NCBI RefSeq assembly: GCF_014268495.2
Contig: NZ_CP077087.1
Span: 3,971,501 to 4,035,500, forward strand
Direction of reading: 5' to 3'
Origin: Pseudomonas monsensis
GTDB lineage: Bacteria > Pseudomonadota > Gammaproteobacteria > Pseudomonadales > Pseudomonadaceae
DNA length: 64,000 bases
The translations under genes and the position numbers were made by a program. Positions 17,932 to 26,821 of this stretch are shown here, piece by piece; the stretch's first letter is position 1, and each line of letters starts with the position of its first letter. Below the pieces are notes generated by a model. That model was not told the origin of the DNA. It worked only from the letters and a program-made list of their open reading frames with translations, and ran no database searches.

Positions 17932-18726
17932 ATGGGTTTTCTCGCCGGTAAGCGCGTACTGATCGTCGGTGTCGCCAGCAAGCTGTCCATCGCATCCGGC
18001 ATCGCTGCCGCCATGCATCGCGAGGGCGCTGAGCTTGCCTTCACTTATCAGAACGACAAACTGAAAGGTCGTGTTGAAGAATTCGCACAGGGCTGGGGTT
18101 CGAGCCCTGAGCTGTGCTTCCCGTGCGACGTGGCCAGCGATGAAGAAATCGCCAAGGTCTTCGAAGAGCTGAGCAAGAAGTGGGACGGCCTGGACTGCAT
18201 CGTGCATTCCGTCGGCTTCGCCCCGGGCGACCAACTGGACGGCGACTTCACCGAAGCCACCACCCGTGAAGGTTTCCGTATCGCTCACGACATCAGCGCC
18301 TACAGCTTCGTGGCCCTGGCCAAAGCTGGCCGCGAAATGATGAAAGGCCGCAACGGCAGCCTGCTGACCCTGTCGTACCTGGGCGCCGAGCGCACCATGC
18401 CGAACTACAACGTAATGGGCATGGCCAAGGCTTCGCTGGAAGCTGGCGTACGTTACCTGGCCGGCTCCCTGGGCCCGGACGGCACCCGCGTCAACTGCGT
18501 ATCGGCTGGCCCGATCCGTACTCTGGCAGCCTCGGGCATCAAGAACTTCCGCAAGATGCTGGCCGCCAACGAAGCGCAAACCCCGCTGCGCCGTAACGTC
18601 ACCATCGAAGAAGTCGGCAACGCCGGCGCCTTCCTGTGCTCCGACCTGGCGTCGGGCATCAGCGGTGAAATCATGTACGTCGACGGCGGCTTCAACACCA
18701 CCGCCATGGGCAACATCGAAGAGTAA
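17932..18726 (+). CDS. fabI: Enoyl-[acyl-carrier-protein] reductase (NADH)
   Basis: This 264-residue short-chain dehydrogenase reduces trans-2-enoyl-ACP in the last step of each fatty-acid elongation cycle. The nucleotide loop is GVASKLSIASGIA, and the catalytic pair is Tyr159 and Lys166 in YNVMGMAK, with Y-x6-K spacing typical of FabI. I start at the ATG at 17932 preceded by AGGAG. It is the last gene of the peptide-transporter operon; P. aeruginosa has the same opp-fabI order. A terminator follows. FabI is the triclosan-sensitive isoform. Confidence 0.97.
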   Translation: MGFLAGKRVLIVGVASKLSIASGIAAAMHREGAELAFTYQNDKLKGRVEEFAQGWGSSPELCFPCDVASDEEIAKVFEELSKKWDGLDCIVHSVGFAPGDQLDGDFTEATTREGFRIAHDISAYSFVALAKAGREMMKGRNGSLLTLSYLGAERTMPNYNVMGMAKASLEAGVRYLAGSLGPDGTRVNCVSAGPIRTLAASGIKNFRKMLAANEAQTPLRRNVTIEEVGNAGAFLCSDLASGISGEIMYVDGGFNTTAMGNIEE

Positions 18727-18742
18727 TCTTCGCCTGTCCCAT

Positions 18743-18772
18743 AAAAACCCGCCATTTGCTGGCGGGTTTTTT
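18743..18772 (+). terminator. Rho-independent terminator after fabI
   Basis: AACCCGCCATTTGCTGGCGGGTT is a strong hairpin flanked by A and T runs, which would work in both directions. It separates fabI from the convergent delta-60 repeat gene. Confidence 0.9.
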
Positions 18773-18793
18773 ATGGGTTGAAGCAAAAGAACT

Positions 18794-20044
18794 TCAAGCA
18801 AGAATGCCGAGGATTCTCGGAGCGGGAGCAACAGCTGAGTCGATGGCGGCGAGGACTCTTCCCGTAGTGGTTTGAACCAGCACCCCACCCATCAGGTTAG
18901 AAGGCTCATGCACATGCAAGCCTTGATCTCCGAAGTCCGGATCAAGCTGGCCATTGGTCTGGACCCGTAACCAGTAGGCACGTGCGGCGAACCCGGCGTA
19001 ACCGGCAGCAATGATTTTTCCATCCGCCTGCAAGGCAACTGCATTGCATATGAGGACATAGCCCGGAACATCCATGGGCACATCAGTCAACAGTCTGATC
19101 CCGTTATTGAACGTCGGATCAAATTCACCATCGGCTGTCAGCCTGGAGACACATACCCGATACCCGCTGGGCTTGACAACTTCATGTCCCACCACAATGA
19201 GCTTGTCTTCAAGAAAAATGACACGCCCCATCACGTTGTTGCCATCGGCTTCCCAGTAGCCGTTCCTGCCAAAGGTATCGTCGAGTGCACCATTTGACAA
19301 AAACCGGGCGACTGATTGCTTTCGATCATATGAACCCACCCGCACCCGCTCGGTGGTTCCGCCCACAACAATCTTCCCGTCGCGGGTCACGACCACGCTT
19401 TTAACTTCAGTGTTCTGCCCGTTCATGAGCACCTCGACAAAGCCGCGCCCACCGCCAAATTCCAGATCGGCCTCGCCATTGGCCTGAAGTCGATAAAGTC
19501 GGCTGCCCCTGAGCACCAATTGGTCTTGTCCATCGACCAAGGTATACGACGCCGCAACCAGGATTTTCCCGTCGGCCTGTAAACATCCGTACGAAGGGAA
19601 CTCGGTGAACAGATTGTTTTGTGCCGGCAACGGCAGAATCTTGTTACCGAAGACCAGATCCGGGGTTCCATTGCTGTTGAATCGGGTAATGGCAACTTTG
19701 GGTCGTTGATCAGAGCGATCGTCGCGAAGCGCTCCGATCACCACATATTTTCCATCCGCCTGTTGGAGTAACTGAACGGGGACCGATAGCTTGCCGGGCG
19801 CAAACTCCCACCGGGTGACCCCGTCGCTGCCAAACTGCAGATCCTGGCTGCCGTTGGCGAAAATCCGGTAAAACCACATTTCGTTACCGACCCACAGACC
19901 ATGGACAATAGAGCCCTGGTTATCCTCCACCATGCACCGGAGGGTGCCTGAAGCAATGGGAACGTTTACAACACCGTCCACGCCGAATGTTGGATCGAGA
20001 TCGCCGGCATTGTTGACAGAAGAAGCGCCATCTTGACTGTTCAT
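18794..20044 (-). CDS. Delta-60 repeat protein (beta-propeller-like)
   Basis: This 416-residue protein is built of about six repeats of 50-60 residues, each marked by a D-x-T/D-F-G motif: DLDPTFGVDGVV, GTPDLVFGNKI, EADLEFGGGRGF, GALDDTFGRNGYW, EFDPTFNNGIRLL and QLDPDFGDQGLH. Between them come DGKI/DGKY strand turns. This is the delta-60 repeat family. I start at the ATG at 20044, which has AAGGA upstream; no signal peptide is evident. Its role is unknown. It stands alone, with its terminator shared with fabI. P. fluorescens relatives are often orphan genes. Confidence 0.8.
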   Translation of the reverse strand: MNSQDGASSVNNAGDLDPTFGVDGVVNVPIASGTLRCMVEDNQGSIVHGLWVGNEMWFYRIFANGSQDLQFGSDGVTRWEFAPGKLSVPVQLLQQADGKYVVIGALRDDRSDQRPKVAITRFNSNGTPDLVFGNKILPLPAQNNLFTEFPSYGCLQADGKILVAASYTLVDGQDQLVLRGSRLYRLQANGEADLEFGGGRGFVEVLMNGQNTEVKSVVVTRDGKIVVGGTTERVRVGSYDRKQSVARFLSNGALDDTFGRNGYWEADGNNVMGRVIFLEDKLIVVGHEVVKPSGYRVCVSRLTADGEFDPTFNNGIRLLTDVPMDVPGYVLICNAVALQADGKIIAAGYAGFAARAYWLRVQTNGQLDPDFGDQGLHVHEPSNLMGGVLVQTTTGRVLAAIDSAVAPAPRILGILA

Positions 20045-20269
20045 GTGGTTCATCCTTTGAGAAAGACGCTGCCTGTAATGCTTTGCGCGAATGGCGTATC
20101 TGAAAGTCTTGAGGCAGCAGTTCGAAACGCGCGAGCTACTGTCACACGCCGCCCTACCGCGAAACACCTGTCAGAAATGACAGTGCCATAGTCTTTACGA
20201 GCCAAATCAGTGTCTCGGCAGCCCTGGCTTTTTTGTGCGCTCCCGCTCCCACAGGGAGGATTGGGGGGG

Positions 20270-21124
20270 TTATTCCAGGCACTGGGCGAACAGCTTTTGA
20301 ATCGGTTGATTGCGCTGGCTATAGCGCTGCAGCAGGACCATCTCGCGGTAGAACGTCAGCTCACCCAACTCGATTACCCTGACCTTGAGCGGATGCTCCA
20401 GCCACAGTCCGGCCCTGGGCAACAACGAAACGCCCAGCCCCGACTCGACCATTTTCACGATCGCCTCCAGCTCATCCAGCTCCAGCGCTACGTTGACCTC
20501 TATGCGCTGCTCCCGCAGAAACCGCGTCACCAATCGCCCTCCGAAAGAATTGCGGTCGTAGCGCACATGCGGCCGTTCGGCGAGCAACCGCAGCGGATCG
20601 TCGCCATCGACCTGCGGCGGCACGATCAACACAAACGGCTCACGCCGGATCACCTGCGCCGACAACTCCTTGGGCAACTCGAACGGTGGCTTGATCATGA
20701 TCGCCAAATCAACTTCGCCGGCATCGACCTGACTCAACAGATTCAACGACACGCCCGGCACCAGTTTTGGCTCCAGCCCCGGTGCCTGCTGGCGCAAACG
20801 CAACAAGGCTTGCGGCAACAGGCCGGTTTGCGCAGTGGCCACTGCACCGATTTTCAGCTCGCCGCGAAACTCGCTGACCGCGTCGTCCACCGCCATGCGG
20901 CTGAAGATCGCGAGCATTTCCTGCGCCATCGGCAACGCCCGCTGCCCCGCCGCATTGAGCGTCGCCTGCCGACCGGTGCGATCGAACAGGCGAATGCCCA
21001 AGGCGTTTTCGAGGTTGCGGATCTGCGCACTGACCGCCGACTGCGTCAGGCCAATATGCAAACCCGCGGCCGCAAACGTGCCGTGGCGTGCCACCGCGAG
21101 AAAGGTTTTGAGTTCGCGCAGCAT
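20270..21124 (-). CDS. LysR-family transcriptional regulator
   Basis: This 284-residue regulator has a canonical N-terminal HTH (MLRELKTFLAVARHGTFAAA, then GLTQSAVSAQIRNLE) and a substrate-binding domain from about residue 90. I start at the ATG at 21124, the usual LTTR start; upstream in-frame codons run into the intergenic region. It is divergent from the VOC gene 110 bp away, which is the most likely local target. The 3' end adjoins a degenerate REP-like GCTCCCGCTCCCACAGGGA. Confidence 0.88.
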   Translation of the reverse strand: MLRELKTFLAVARHGTFAAAGLHIGLTQSAVSAQIRNLENALGIRLFDRTGRQATLNAAGQRALPMAQEMLAIFSRMAVDDAVSEFRGELKIGAVATAQTGLLPQALLRLRQQAPGLEPKLVPGVSLNLLSQVDAGEVDLAIMIKPPFELPKELSAQVIRREPFVLIVPPQVDGDDPLRLLAERPHVRYDRNSFGGRLVTRFLREQRIEVNVALELDELEAIVKMVESGLGVSLLPRAGLWLEHPLKVRVIELGELTFYREMVLLQRYSQRNQPIQKLFAQCLE

Positions 21125-21234
21125 GCACACCTCGATTGATCGAAATAATTTGAGCTCGCTACAAAAACTATCGTCTTTCAATCACATTTCACAGCACTAA
21201 ACTCAGTCAACCGAACCTGATCGAGAATCCCACT

Positions 21235-21660
21235 ATGCAGCTCAGCCCTTTTCATCTGGCCATTCCGGTGTATGACCTTGACGCCGCACGGCACTTTTAC
21301 CGCGAGGTGTTTGGTCTGGAAGAAGGTCGCTCCAGTGAGCACTGGGTCGATTTCAACTTCTTTGGTCATCAACTGGTGATTCACCTGGCGCCGAAAAACG
21401 CCTCGCAGGAAGCCGCGCACACCAACGCCGTCGACGGGCATGACGTGCCGGTGCCGCATTTTGGCGTGGTGTTGGGGATGCAGGAATGGGAGGCGCTGGC
21501 CGAGCGCTTGCAGTCGCTGGAAACGAAATTTGTGATTGAGCCGGGGATTCGCTTTCAGGGTTTGGTGGGGGAACAGGCGACGATGTTTTTGTTTGACCCG
21601 TGCGGCAATGCGCTGGAGTTCAAGGCGTTCAAGGATATTGGGCAGTTGTTTGCCAAATAG
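21235..21660 (+). CDS. VOC-family protein (glyoxalase/dioxygenase fold)
   Basis: This 141-residue protein has two beta-alpha-beta-beta-beta modules. The first begins FHLAIPVYDLDAARHFYREV (His metal ligand near residue 7), and the second starts VPHFGVVLGMQEWEAL. The C-terminus has the family motif FLFDPCGNALEFKAF with a Glu ligand. These proteins bind a divalent metal and act on small, often toxic, molecules; the substrate cannot be read from the sequence. It is probably under control of the divergent LysR. A large REPIN array follows. Confidence 0.85.
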   Translation: MQLSPFHLAIPVYDLDAARHFYREVFGLEEGRSSEHWVDFNFFGHQLVIHLAPKNASQEAAHTNAVDGHDVPVPHFGVVLGMQEWEALAERLQSLETKFVIEPGIRFQGLVGEQATMFLFDPCGNALEFKAFKDIGQLFAK

Positions 21661-21712
21661 ATTTGTATTGTTCGGGCTGACGCATTCGCTAGCAGACTAG
21701 CGCCCACCGGGA

Positions 21713-22306
21713 TCTGCGGTGAACCGGGATTTTCTGAACACCGAGGGTACCTGTGGGAGTGAGCTTGCTCACGAAGAGGCCAGCACATTCAACAGAGATG
21801 TGCCTGACCGGACGCCTTCGCGAGCAAGCTCGCTCCCACATGGATCTGCGGTGCACCGGGATTTTCTGAACACCGAGGGTACCTGTGGGAGTGAGCTTGC
21901 TCACGAAGAGGCCAGCACATTCAACAGAGATGTGCCTGACCGGACGCCTTCGCGAGCAAGCTCGCTCCCACATGGATTTGTGGTGCACCGGGATTTTCTG
22001 AACACCGAAGGTACCTGTGGGAGTGAGCTTGCTCACGAAGAGGCCAGCACATTCAACAGAGATGTGCCTGACCGGACGCCTTCGCGAGCAAGCTCGCTCC
22101 CACATGGATCTGCGGTGAACCGGGATTTTCTGAACACCGAGGGTACCTGTGGGAGTGAGCTTGCTCACGAAGAGGCCAGCACATTCAACAGAGATGTGCC
22201 TGACCGGACGCCTTCGCTGGCAAGCCATCTCCCACAGCTTTCTCGGGTGCTCACAAAATCCCGGTTCACTGCAGATCCCTGTGGGAGCTGGCTTGCCAGC
22301 GATGAG
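21713..22306. repeat. REPIN array: four 132-bp tandem units plus an inverted end copy
   Basis: Four near-identical units of 132 bp start at about 21713, 21845, 21977 and 22109. Each holds an inverted REP pair (TGTGGGAGTGAGCTTGCTCA and TTCGCGAGCAAGCTCGCTCC) plus spacer GCGGTGCACCGGGATTTTCT. The fourth unit ends in a different REP (TTCGCTGGCAAGCCATCTCC). Beyond it, 22247-22280 carries the spacer in inverted orientation (AAAATCCCGGTTCACTGCAG), and 22281-22306 a REP of the GGCTTGCCAGCGATG family. The 132-bp unit is divisible by 3, so long spurious open frames appear on both strands. Confidence 0.9.
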
Positions 22307-22313
22307 GCCCGAA

Positions 22314-23285
22314 TCAACAACGCTTCAAGGCCTGCTTGTGCACATACATCGCACTATCAGCATCCGCCAGCAGCCGATCCACGGTCTCATGGCGCTCAGC
22401 GTCGTATTCGATCTGCCCGACACTGAAGCGAATCGCATAGCCCCGGTGCAACGTGGCATTACGCTCTTCGAGAATATCCTTGAGCCGCGCCATGATCGCT
22501 GTGGTTTCGATATGGCTGGAGCCGGTCAGCAGCGCGACAAACTCATCCCCGCCCAAACGCCCGACCACATCACTCTCGCGAAAGGCGATGCGCAGCACGT
22601 CGGCAAAGGTCTTCAGCGCACTGTCACCCTCGGCATGCCCATACAGATCGTTGATCTGTTTGAAGTCATTAAGGTCGAAAAACAGCAAGGTCGCCGGGCG
22701 CTTTATCCGCGCGCAGGCGTCCAGCGCGTGCTGCGCCAGTTGCTTGAAACCACGGCGATTGGACAGCAACGTCAATTCATCCATGCTCGCGACCTGCACA
22801 GCGGCCAGCTCTTGCTCGGCCATTTCCGCCAGATCCCGCAACAACGCGCGCTCTTCCGCGTCGAGGTCGCGGGGCTTGGTGTCGATCAGGCACAGCGTGC
22901 CCATTTTATTGCCGTTGGGCACGGTCAAAGGGTAACCGGCGTAGAAGCGAATGTGCGGCGCGCCCGTCACCAGCGGGTTGTCATGGAAGCGCACATCTTC
23001 GCGGGCGTCCGGCACCAACAACAGGCCGTCGTTAAGAATCGCATGGCCGCAGAATGAAACATCCCTCGGCGTCTCTCTGACATCCAGCCCCACACACGAT
23101 TTGAACCACTGCCGATTGGTGTCGACCAGCGTCACCAGTGCAATCGGCACATTGAACAGGCGTCTCGCCAACCGTGTCAGTCGATCGAAACGCTCTTCAG
23201 GGGCGGAATCGAGCAGTTCAAGACCGTGCAGCGCCTGAACTCGCGCCGTTTCATTCGCAGGTTTTCCTGGAACCAGCATCAGCAC
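22314..23285 (-). CDS. GAF-GGDEF diguanylate cyclase
   Basis: This 323-residue soluble protein has an N-terminal GAF-type sensor (about 25-165, with ERFDRLTRLARRLFNVPIAL) and a C-terminal GGDEF domain (about 170-320). The active loop is GGDEF in RLGGDEFVALL, and an inhibitory I-site RESD lies exactly five residues before it. It should make cyclic-di-GMP from GTP in the cytoplasm with product inhibition, gated by a small molecule or protein bound to GAF. No adjacent effector is present. The 3' end abuts the REPIN array. Confidence 0.9.
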   Translation of the reverse strand: MLMLVPGKPANETARVQALHGLELLDSAPEERFDRLTRLARRLFNVPIALVTLVDTNRQWFKSCVGLDVRETPRDVSFCGHAILNDGLLLVPDAREDVRFHDNPLVTGAPHIRFYAGYPLTVPNGNKMGTLCLIDTKPRDLDAEERALLRDLAEMAEQELAAVQVASMDELTLLSNRRGFKQLAQHALDACARIKRPATLLFFDLNDFKQINDLYGHAEGDSALKTFADVLRIAFRESDVVGRLGGDEFVALLTGSSHIETTAIMARLKDILEERNATLHRGYAIRFSVGQIEYDAERHETVDRLLADADSAMYVHKQALKRC

Positions 23286-23343
23286 ACTCCATTGGCAACA
23301 ATGCTTTTAAGCGTAGCGCTAATTCACCGAGAGGTTCACTTCA

Positions 23344-23922
23344 TCAGATCCCCGCCACCGGACAAGGCCCGCCCGCATCGGCCCAGAGCTTGAATTGCGT
23401 CACGAAAATATCGTGCGGCACTGGCACCGGCGCGCGCCCTGCTCCGGGATTCCAGCCCCACAGCACCAGTTTGTCTTCGCTGACATGCTTGATCAGCGCA
23501 GCAAAGTCGCGATCGCCATTGCTCGAGCGATCCTTGATCATCGCGCAGAGCTTGTCCGGCGGCAGGCCGATCCAGGCCATTTTGTGCGCCGCCGGCGGCA
23601 GGCTCCAGTGCGGTGCCCCCGGTGGCGCATGCGGGCCGTAACTGGCCGGCGGATTGTTTTCCGCGTGACAGGTTGCACAGGGCAAACCAGCCGCACCCTT
23701 GCCGTCCATGCCGCGCACCACGTTCATCGCATGGGGAATGCCGGCGTCGAACTGCAATGGCGAATCACCGGGGATGTGGCAGTTCTGGCAACGCGGGCTC
23801 TGAAAGACTTTCTGCACGGTGCCGAACGCCTTCAGTGCTTCCTGATCGTCGGCGAACAGCTCAGAGGCATAACCACCCAGCCCCAACAGGATCACCGAGC
23901 CCAACAACAGATGTCGTTTCAT
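23344..23922 (-). CDS. Periplasmic cytochrome c-type subunit for the molybdenum hydroxylase
   Basis: This 192-residue protein has an N-terminal signal peptide (MKRHLLLGSVILLGLGGYAS) and two haem-binding CxxCH motifs, CQNCH and CATCH, so it can bind two haems c. It lies one base after the molybdopterin-binding subunit gene and on the same strand, so it is probably the electron acceptor for that enzyme. Proteins of this kind are often annotated as an isoquinoline 1-oxidoreductase subunit. The substrate is unproven. Confidence 0.8.
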   Translation of the reverse strand: MKRHLLLGSVILLGLGGYASELFADDQEALKAFGTVQKVFQSPRCQNCHIPGDSPLQFDAGIPHAMNVVRGMDGKGAAGLPCATCHAENNPPASYGPHAPPGAPHWSLPPAAHKMAWIGLPPDKLCAMIKDRSSNGDRDFAALIKHVSEDKLVLWGWNPGAGRAPVPVPHDIFVTQFKLWADAGGPCPVAGI

Positions 23923-23923
23923 C

Positions 23924-26086
23924 TCACACCCCCGACAGTTGCAGCGGCAACTCGCGCAGGCGTTGCCCGGTCAGGGCGAACACCGCATTGGCCACGGCTG
24001 GCGCGGTCGGCGGCACACCGGCCTCGCCGATGCCGCCGGGTTTGTCGCTGCTGGGCACGATGTGCACTTCCACCACCGGCATCTCGTTGAGCCGCAGCAC
24101 CTGATAATCGTGATAGTTGGATTGCACGACCGCGCCGTCCTTGAGCGTCAGTTTGCTGTGCAGCGCCATGCCCAGGCCGAAGGTGATGCACGACTCCATC
24201 TGCGCGGCGATGCTCTGTGGATTCACCGCAATTCCGCAGTCCACGGCGCAGACCACGCGATGCACGCGAATCGCCAGATTGTCCTGAGACACCTCCGCGA
24301 CCTGCGCCACGTAACTGCCGAATGACTCATGTACCGCGACGCCCAACGCGTGACCGTCCGGCAACGGCGCTTTCCAGTTGGCCTTCTCCACCGCCAGGTT
24401 CAACACGCCAAGATGCCGAGGGTGTTCCTTGAGCAATGTGCGCCGGTACTCGACCGGATCCTTGCCGGCCGCTGTGGCCATTTCATCAATCAGCGATTCC
24501 ATGACAAACGCGGTATGGCTATGCCCCACCGATCGTAGCCAGAGCACGTTGATGCAAGTCTGCGGCGAATGCAGATCGACCTGATGATCGGCCAGCCCCT
24601 TGATATAGGGACTGTCGGCCACGCCTTCGACCGAGGTCGCGTCGATGCCATTCTTGACCATCGTCGCTTCCAGCAGGGTGCCGGCCATAATCGACTGCCC
24701 GACCAGCACATGCTGCCAGCTCGACGGCAGGCCATCGGCGCCGAGGCCGATCCGTGCCTGATGCAGAAACATCGAACGGTAGTAACCACCGCGAATATCA
24801 TCCTCCCGCGACCACACGGTTTTCACCGGCATGGCGGCGGCTTTCGCCACTTGCACCGCTTCGGCGACGAAGTCAGACGTTGGGTTGGCCCGGCGCCCGA
24901 AACCACCGCCCAGGAATTCGGTGTGAATCTCGACCTGCTCCGGTTTCAGCCCGGTGATCTTGCCGGCGACCATTTGATCGAGCGTCTGAAACTGCGTTCC
25001 AGTCCAGATCTCGCACTTCTCGGCGCTGATCTTCACCGTACAGTTCAACGGTTCCATCGGCGCGTGAGCCAGATACGGCACGCTGTACTCAACGTCGATC
25101 TTCTTCACCGCCTTGCCGAAACGGCCCTTGGCGTCTCCGGCCTGAGTCGCCGAAGTCCCCGGCGTGGCGGCCAGTTTGCGGAAACTCTCCAGCAGGGTTG
25201 CGCTGCTCAGATCGGTGTGCGGCCCCAGGTTCCAGTCGACCTTCAACGCGTCCCGCCCGAGTTTCGCCGCCCAGTAATGCTCGGCAATCACTGCCACGCC
25301 GGTGGGCACCTGCACCACTTTGTGCACGCCCGGCACGGCCAGCGCTTCAGCGCCTTCGAAGGATTTGACCGTCGCGCCGAATACTGGCGCACGGGCAACC
25401 ATCGCCGTCATCAAGCCTTCGAACTGCACGTCCATGCCGAATTTGGCGCGGCCGGTGATTTTCTCCGGGGTGTCGAGGCGTTTGGTCGGTTTGCCGATGA
25501 CCTTCCAGTCCTTGGCGTCCTTGAAGGTGATCGACTTCGGGTCCGGCACCGGCAGTTGCCCGGCCGCGTCAGCCAGTTCGCCGTACGTCGCGCGTTTATC
25601 GCCAGCGATGACCACACCCGATTCGGTGCGAATCGCTGAAGGCGCGACGTCGAAACGCTTGGCCGCCGCCTCGACCAACATCTGCCGCGCCGTGGCGCCA
25701 GCCAGACGATAGCGGTCGAACTCCATCCACGTCGATGTCGAGCCACCGGTAATCTGCATGCCGCCAAACGCCGGCATGCCGTAATCCGCCGCCGAGGCCG
25801 GTGAATGTTCGACGCGGATTGTCGACCAGTCGGCGTCCAGCTCTTCGGCAATCAACATGGTCAGGCCGGTCCAGATGCCCTGGCCCATTTCCGAATGGCC
25901 GAGCAACACGGTGACGCTGTTGTCTGCGGCAATGCGCAAGAACGCATTTGGCGCGAAGACCTTGCCTTCATTCTCTGCCGCGAAGGCAAACTTATGGGCG
26001 CCGGGCACGACAAACGCTACCACCAGGCCACCGCCCAACATGGCGCTGCCCTTGAGAAAACCCCGACGCGATACAGGACTGTTCAT
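23924..26086 (-). CDS. Xanthine dehydrogenase-family molybdopterin-binding subunit (isoquinoline 1-oxidoreductase beta-like)
   Basis: This 720-residue subunit carries a Tat signal (SRRGFLKGSAMLGGG) with the twin arginines at residues 7-8, so folded export to the periplasm is expected. Family motifs include LLGHSEMGQGIWTGL and EFLGGGFGRRANPTSDFVA near the molybdenum cofactor, and the C-terminal KPGGIGEAGVPPTAPAVANA with the catalytic Glu. It is the large subunit of a two-subunit aldehyde/N-heterocycle hydroxylase. The 2Fe-2S subunit gene lies upstream and the cytochrome downstream, all on one strand. The substrate could be an aldehyde or N-heterocycle. Confidence 0.88.
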   Translation of the reverse strand: MNSPVSRRGFLKGSAMLGGGLVVAFVVPGAHKFAFAAENEGKVFAPNAFLRIAADNSVTVLLGHSEMGQGIWTGLTMLIAEELDADWSTIRVEHSPASAADYGMPAFGGMQITGGSTSTWMEFDRYRLAGATARQMLVEAAAKRFDVAPSAIRTESGVVIAGDKRATYGELADAAGQLPVPDPKSITFKDAKDWKVIGKPTKRLDTPEKITGRAKFGMDVQFEGLMTAMVARAPVFGATVKSFEGAEALAVPGVHKVVQVPTGVAVIAEHYWAAKLGRDALKVDWNLGPHTDLSSATLLESFRKLAATPGTSATQAGDAKGRFGKAVKKIDVEYSVPYLAHAPMEPLNCTVKISAEKCEIWTGTQFQTLDQMVAGKITGLKPEQVEIHTEFLGGGFGRRANPTSDFVAEAVQVAKAAAMPVKTVWSREDDIRGGYYRSMFLHQARIGLGADGLPSSWQHVLVGQSIMAGTLLEATMVKNGIDATSVEGVADSPYIKGLADHQVDLHSPQTCINVLWLRSVGHSHTAFVMESLIDEMATAAGKDPVEYRRTLLKEHPRHLGVLNLAVEKANWKAPLPDGHALGVAVHESFGSYVAQVAEVSQDNLAIRVHRVVCAVDCGIAVNPQSIAAQMESCITFGLGMALHSKLTLKDGAVVQSNYHDYQVLRLNEMPVVEVHIVPSSDKPGGIGEAGVPPTAPAVANAVFALTGQRLRELPLQLSGV

Positions 26087-26100
26087 CGTCTATCTCCCAA

Positions 26101-26556
26101 TCAGCCAATCTCGGACGCACGTTTCACGGCCGCTCGGATTCGCGGATAGGTGCCGCAGCGGCAGATATTGCCGGAGAGCGCCTGATCGATATCGCTGTCG
26201 GTGGGTTTGGGGATTTTTGCCAATAAGGCTGCGGCAGACATGATCTGCCCCGACTGGCAGTAACCGCACTGCACCACGTCGAGTTCGGCCCAGGCTTGTT
26301 GCACCGGGTGCGAACCGTCGGTGGACAGCCCTTCGATGGTGAGGATTTTCTGGCCGTGGGCCACGGCGGTGGCGGGCGTGATGCAGGCGCGCAACGGCGC
26401 CCCATCGACGTGCACGGTGCACGCGCCGCACTGGGCCATGCCACAGCCGAATTTGGTACCGGTCAGGTGCGCGACATCGCGCAGGACCCAGAGCAACGGC
26501 ATGTCCGCCGGGACATCGAGCTCCTGATCCTTGCCATTGATATTCAGGGTCAGCAT
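26101..26556 (-). CDS. (2Fe-2S)-binding subunit of molybdenum hydroxylase (IorA-like)
   Basis: This 151-residue protein has an N-terminal plant-ferredoxin-type 2Fe-2S centre (CGMAQCGACTVHVDG with Cys ligands) and a C-terminal helical 2Fe-2S centre (CGYCQSGQIM and NICRCGTYPRI). It starts MLTLNINGKDQELDVPAD and lacks a signal peptide. It would be carried across the membrane with the Tat-tagged large subunit encoded 15 bp downstream. Electrons pass from Mo through these clusters to the cytochrome. It is the first gene of a three-gene operon divergent from the hydrolase. Confidence 0.9.
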   Translation of the reverse strand: MLTLNINGKDQELDVPADMPLLWVLRDVAHLTGTKFGCGMAQCGACTVHVDGAPLRACITPATAVAHGQKILTIEGLSTDGSHPVQQAWAELDVVQCGYCQSGQIMSAAALLAKIPKPTDSDIDQALSGNICRCGTYPRIRAAVKRASEIG

Positions 26557-26672
26557 CGGGGGATTTCCTCAGACTCACGGTGTTCTGAAGGGGCGTCGCT
26601 GTGGCAGCAGATGCCTACGCACGCCTCGGCTTTTCCCTTTCAGCAAAGCCTAAATTGCGCTTCAAGCCAGAT

Positions 26673-26695
26673 GTTGCGACCACCGGTCATGCAAC
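26673..26695. promoter_or_regulatory. Possible operator between ior-like operon and hydrolase
   Basis: The imperfect palindrome GTTGCGACCACCGGTCATGC with an AAC end contains nested half-sites GTTGC..GCAAC and GACC..GGTC. It lies in the 265-bp gap between two divergent transcripts. Regulatory function is only inferred from position and symmetry. Confidence 0.3.
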
Positions 26696-26821
26696 GGTCG
26701 ACTTTGATCCTACAGTTGATAACGGCTCGCACTGAGCCTGCGCAGCAGAAATCCATCATGAGCAAAACCGGTCCGCGCTTGCCGCGCGGGTTATCCATCA
26801 CATTGGTCTGGAGTAGCGAAC

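Noticed and set aside
21713..22240. CRISPR-like regular repetition
   Set aside because: The whole 132-bp unit repeats, spacers included, and REP palindromes explain it. There are no cas genes or unique spacers.
21689..22426. Open frames of 179 and 235 codons on both strands through the REPIN array
   Set aside because: The repeat unit is 132 bp, a multiple of three, so any frame open once is open four times. The sequence is REP DNA with no ribosome site or protein family features.
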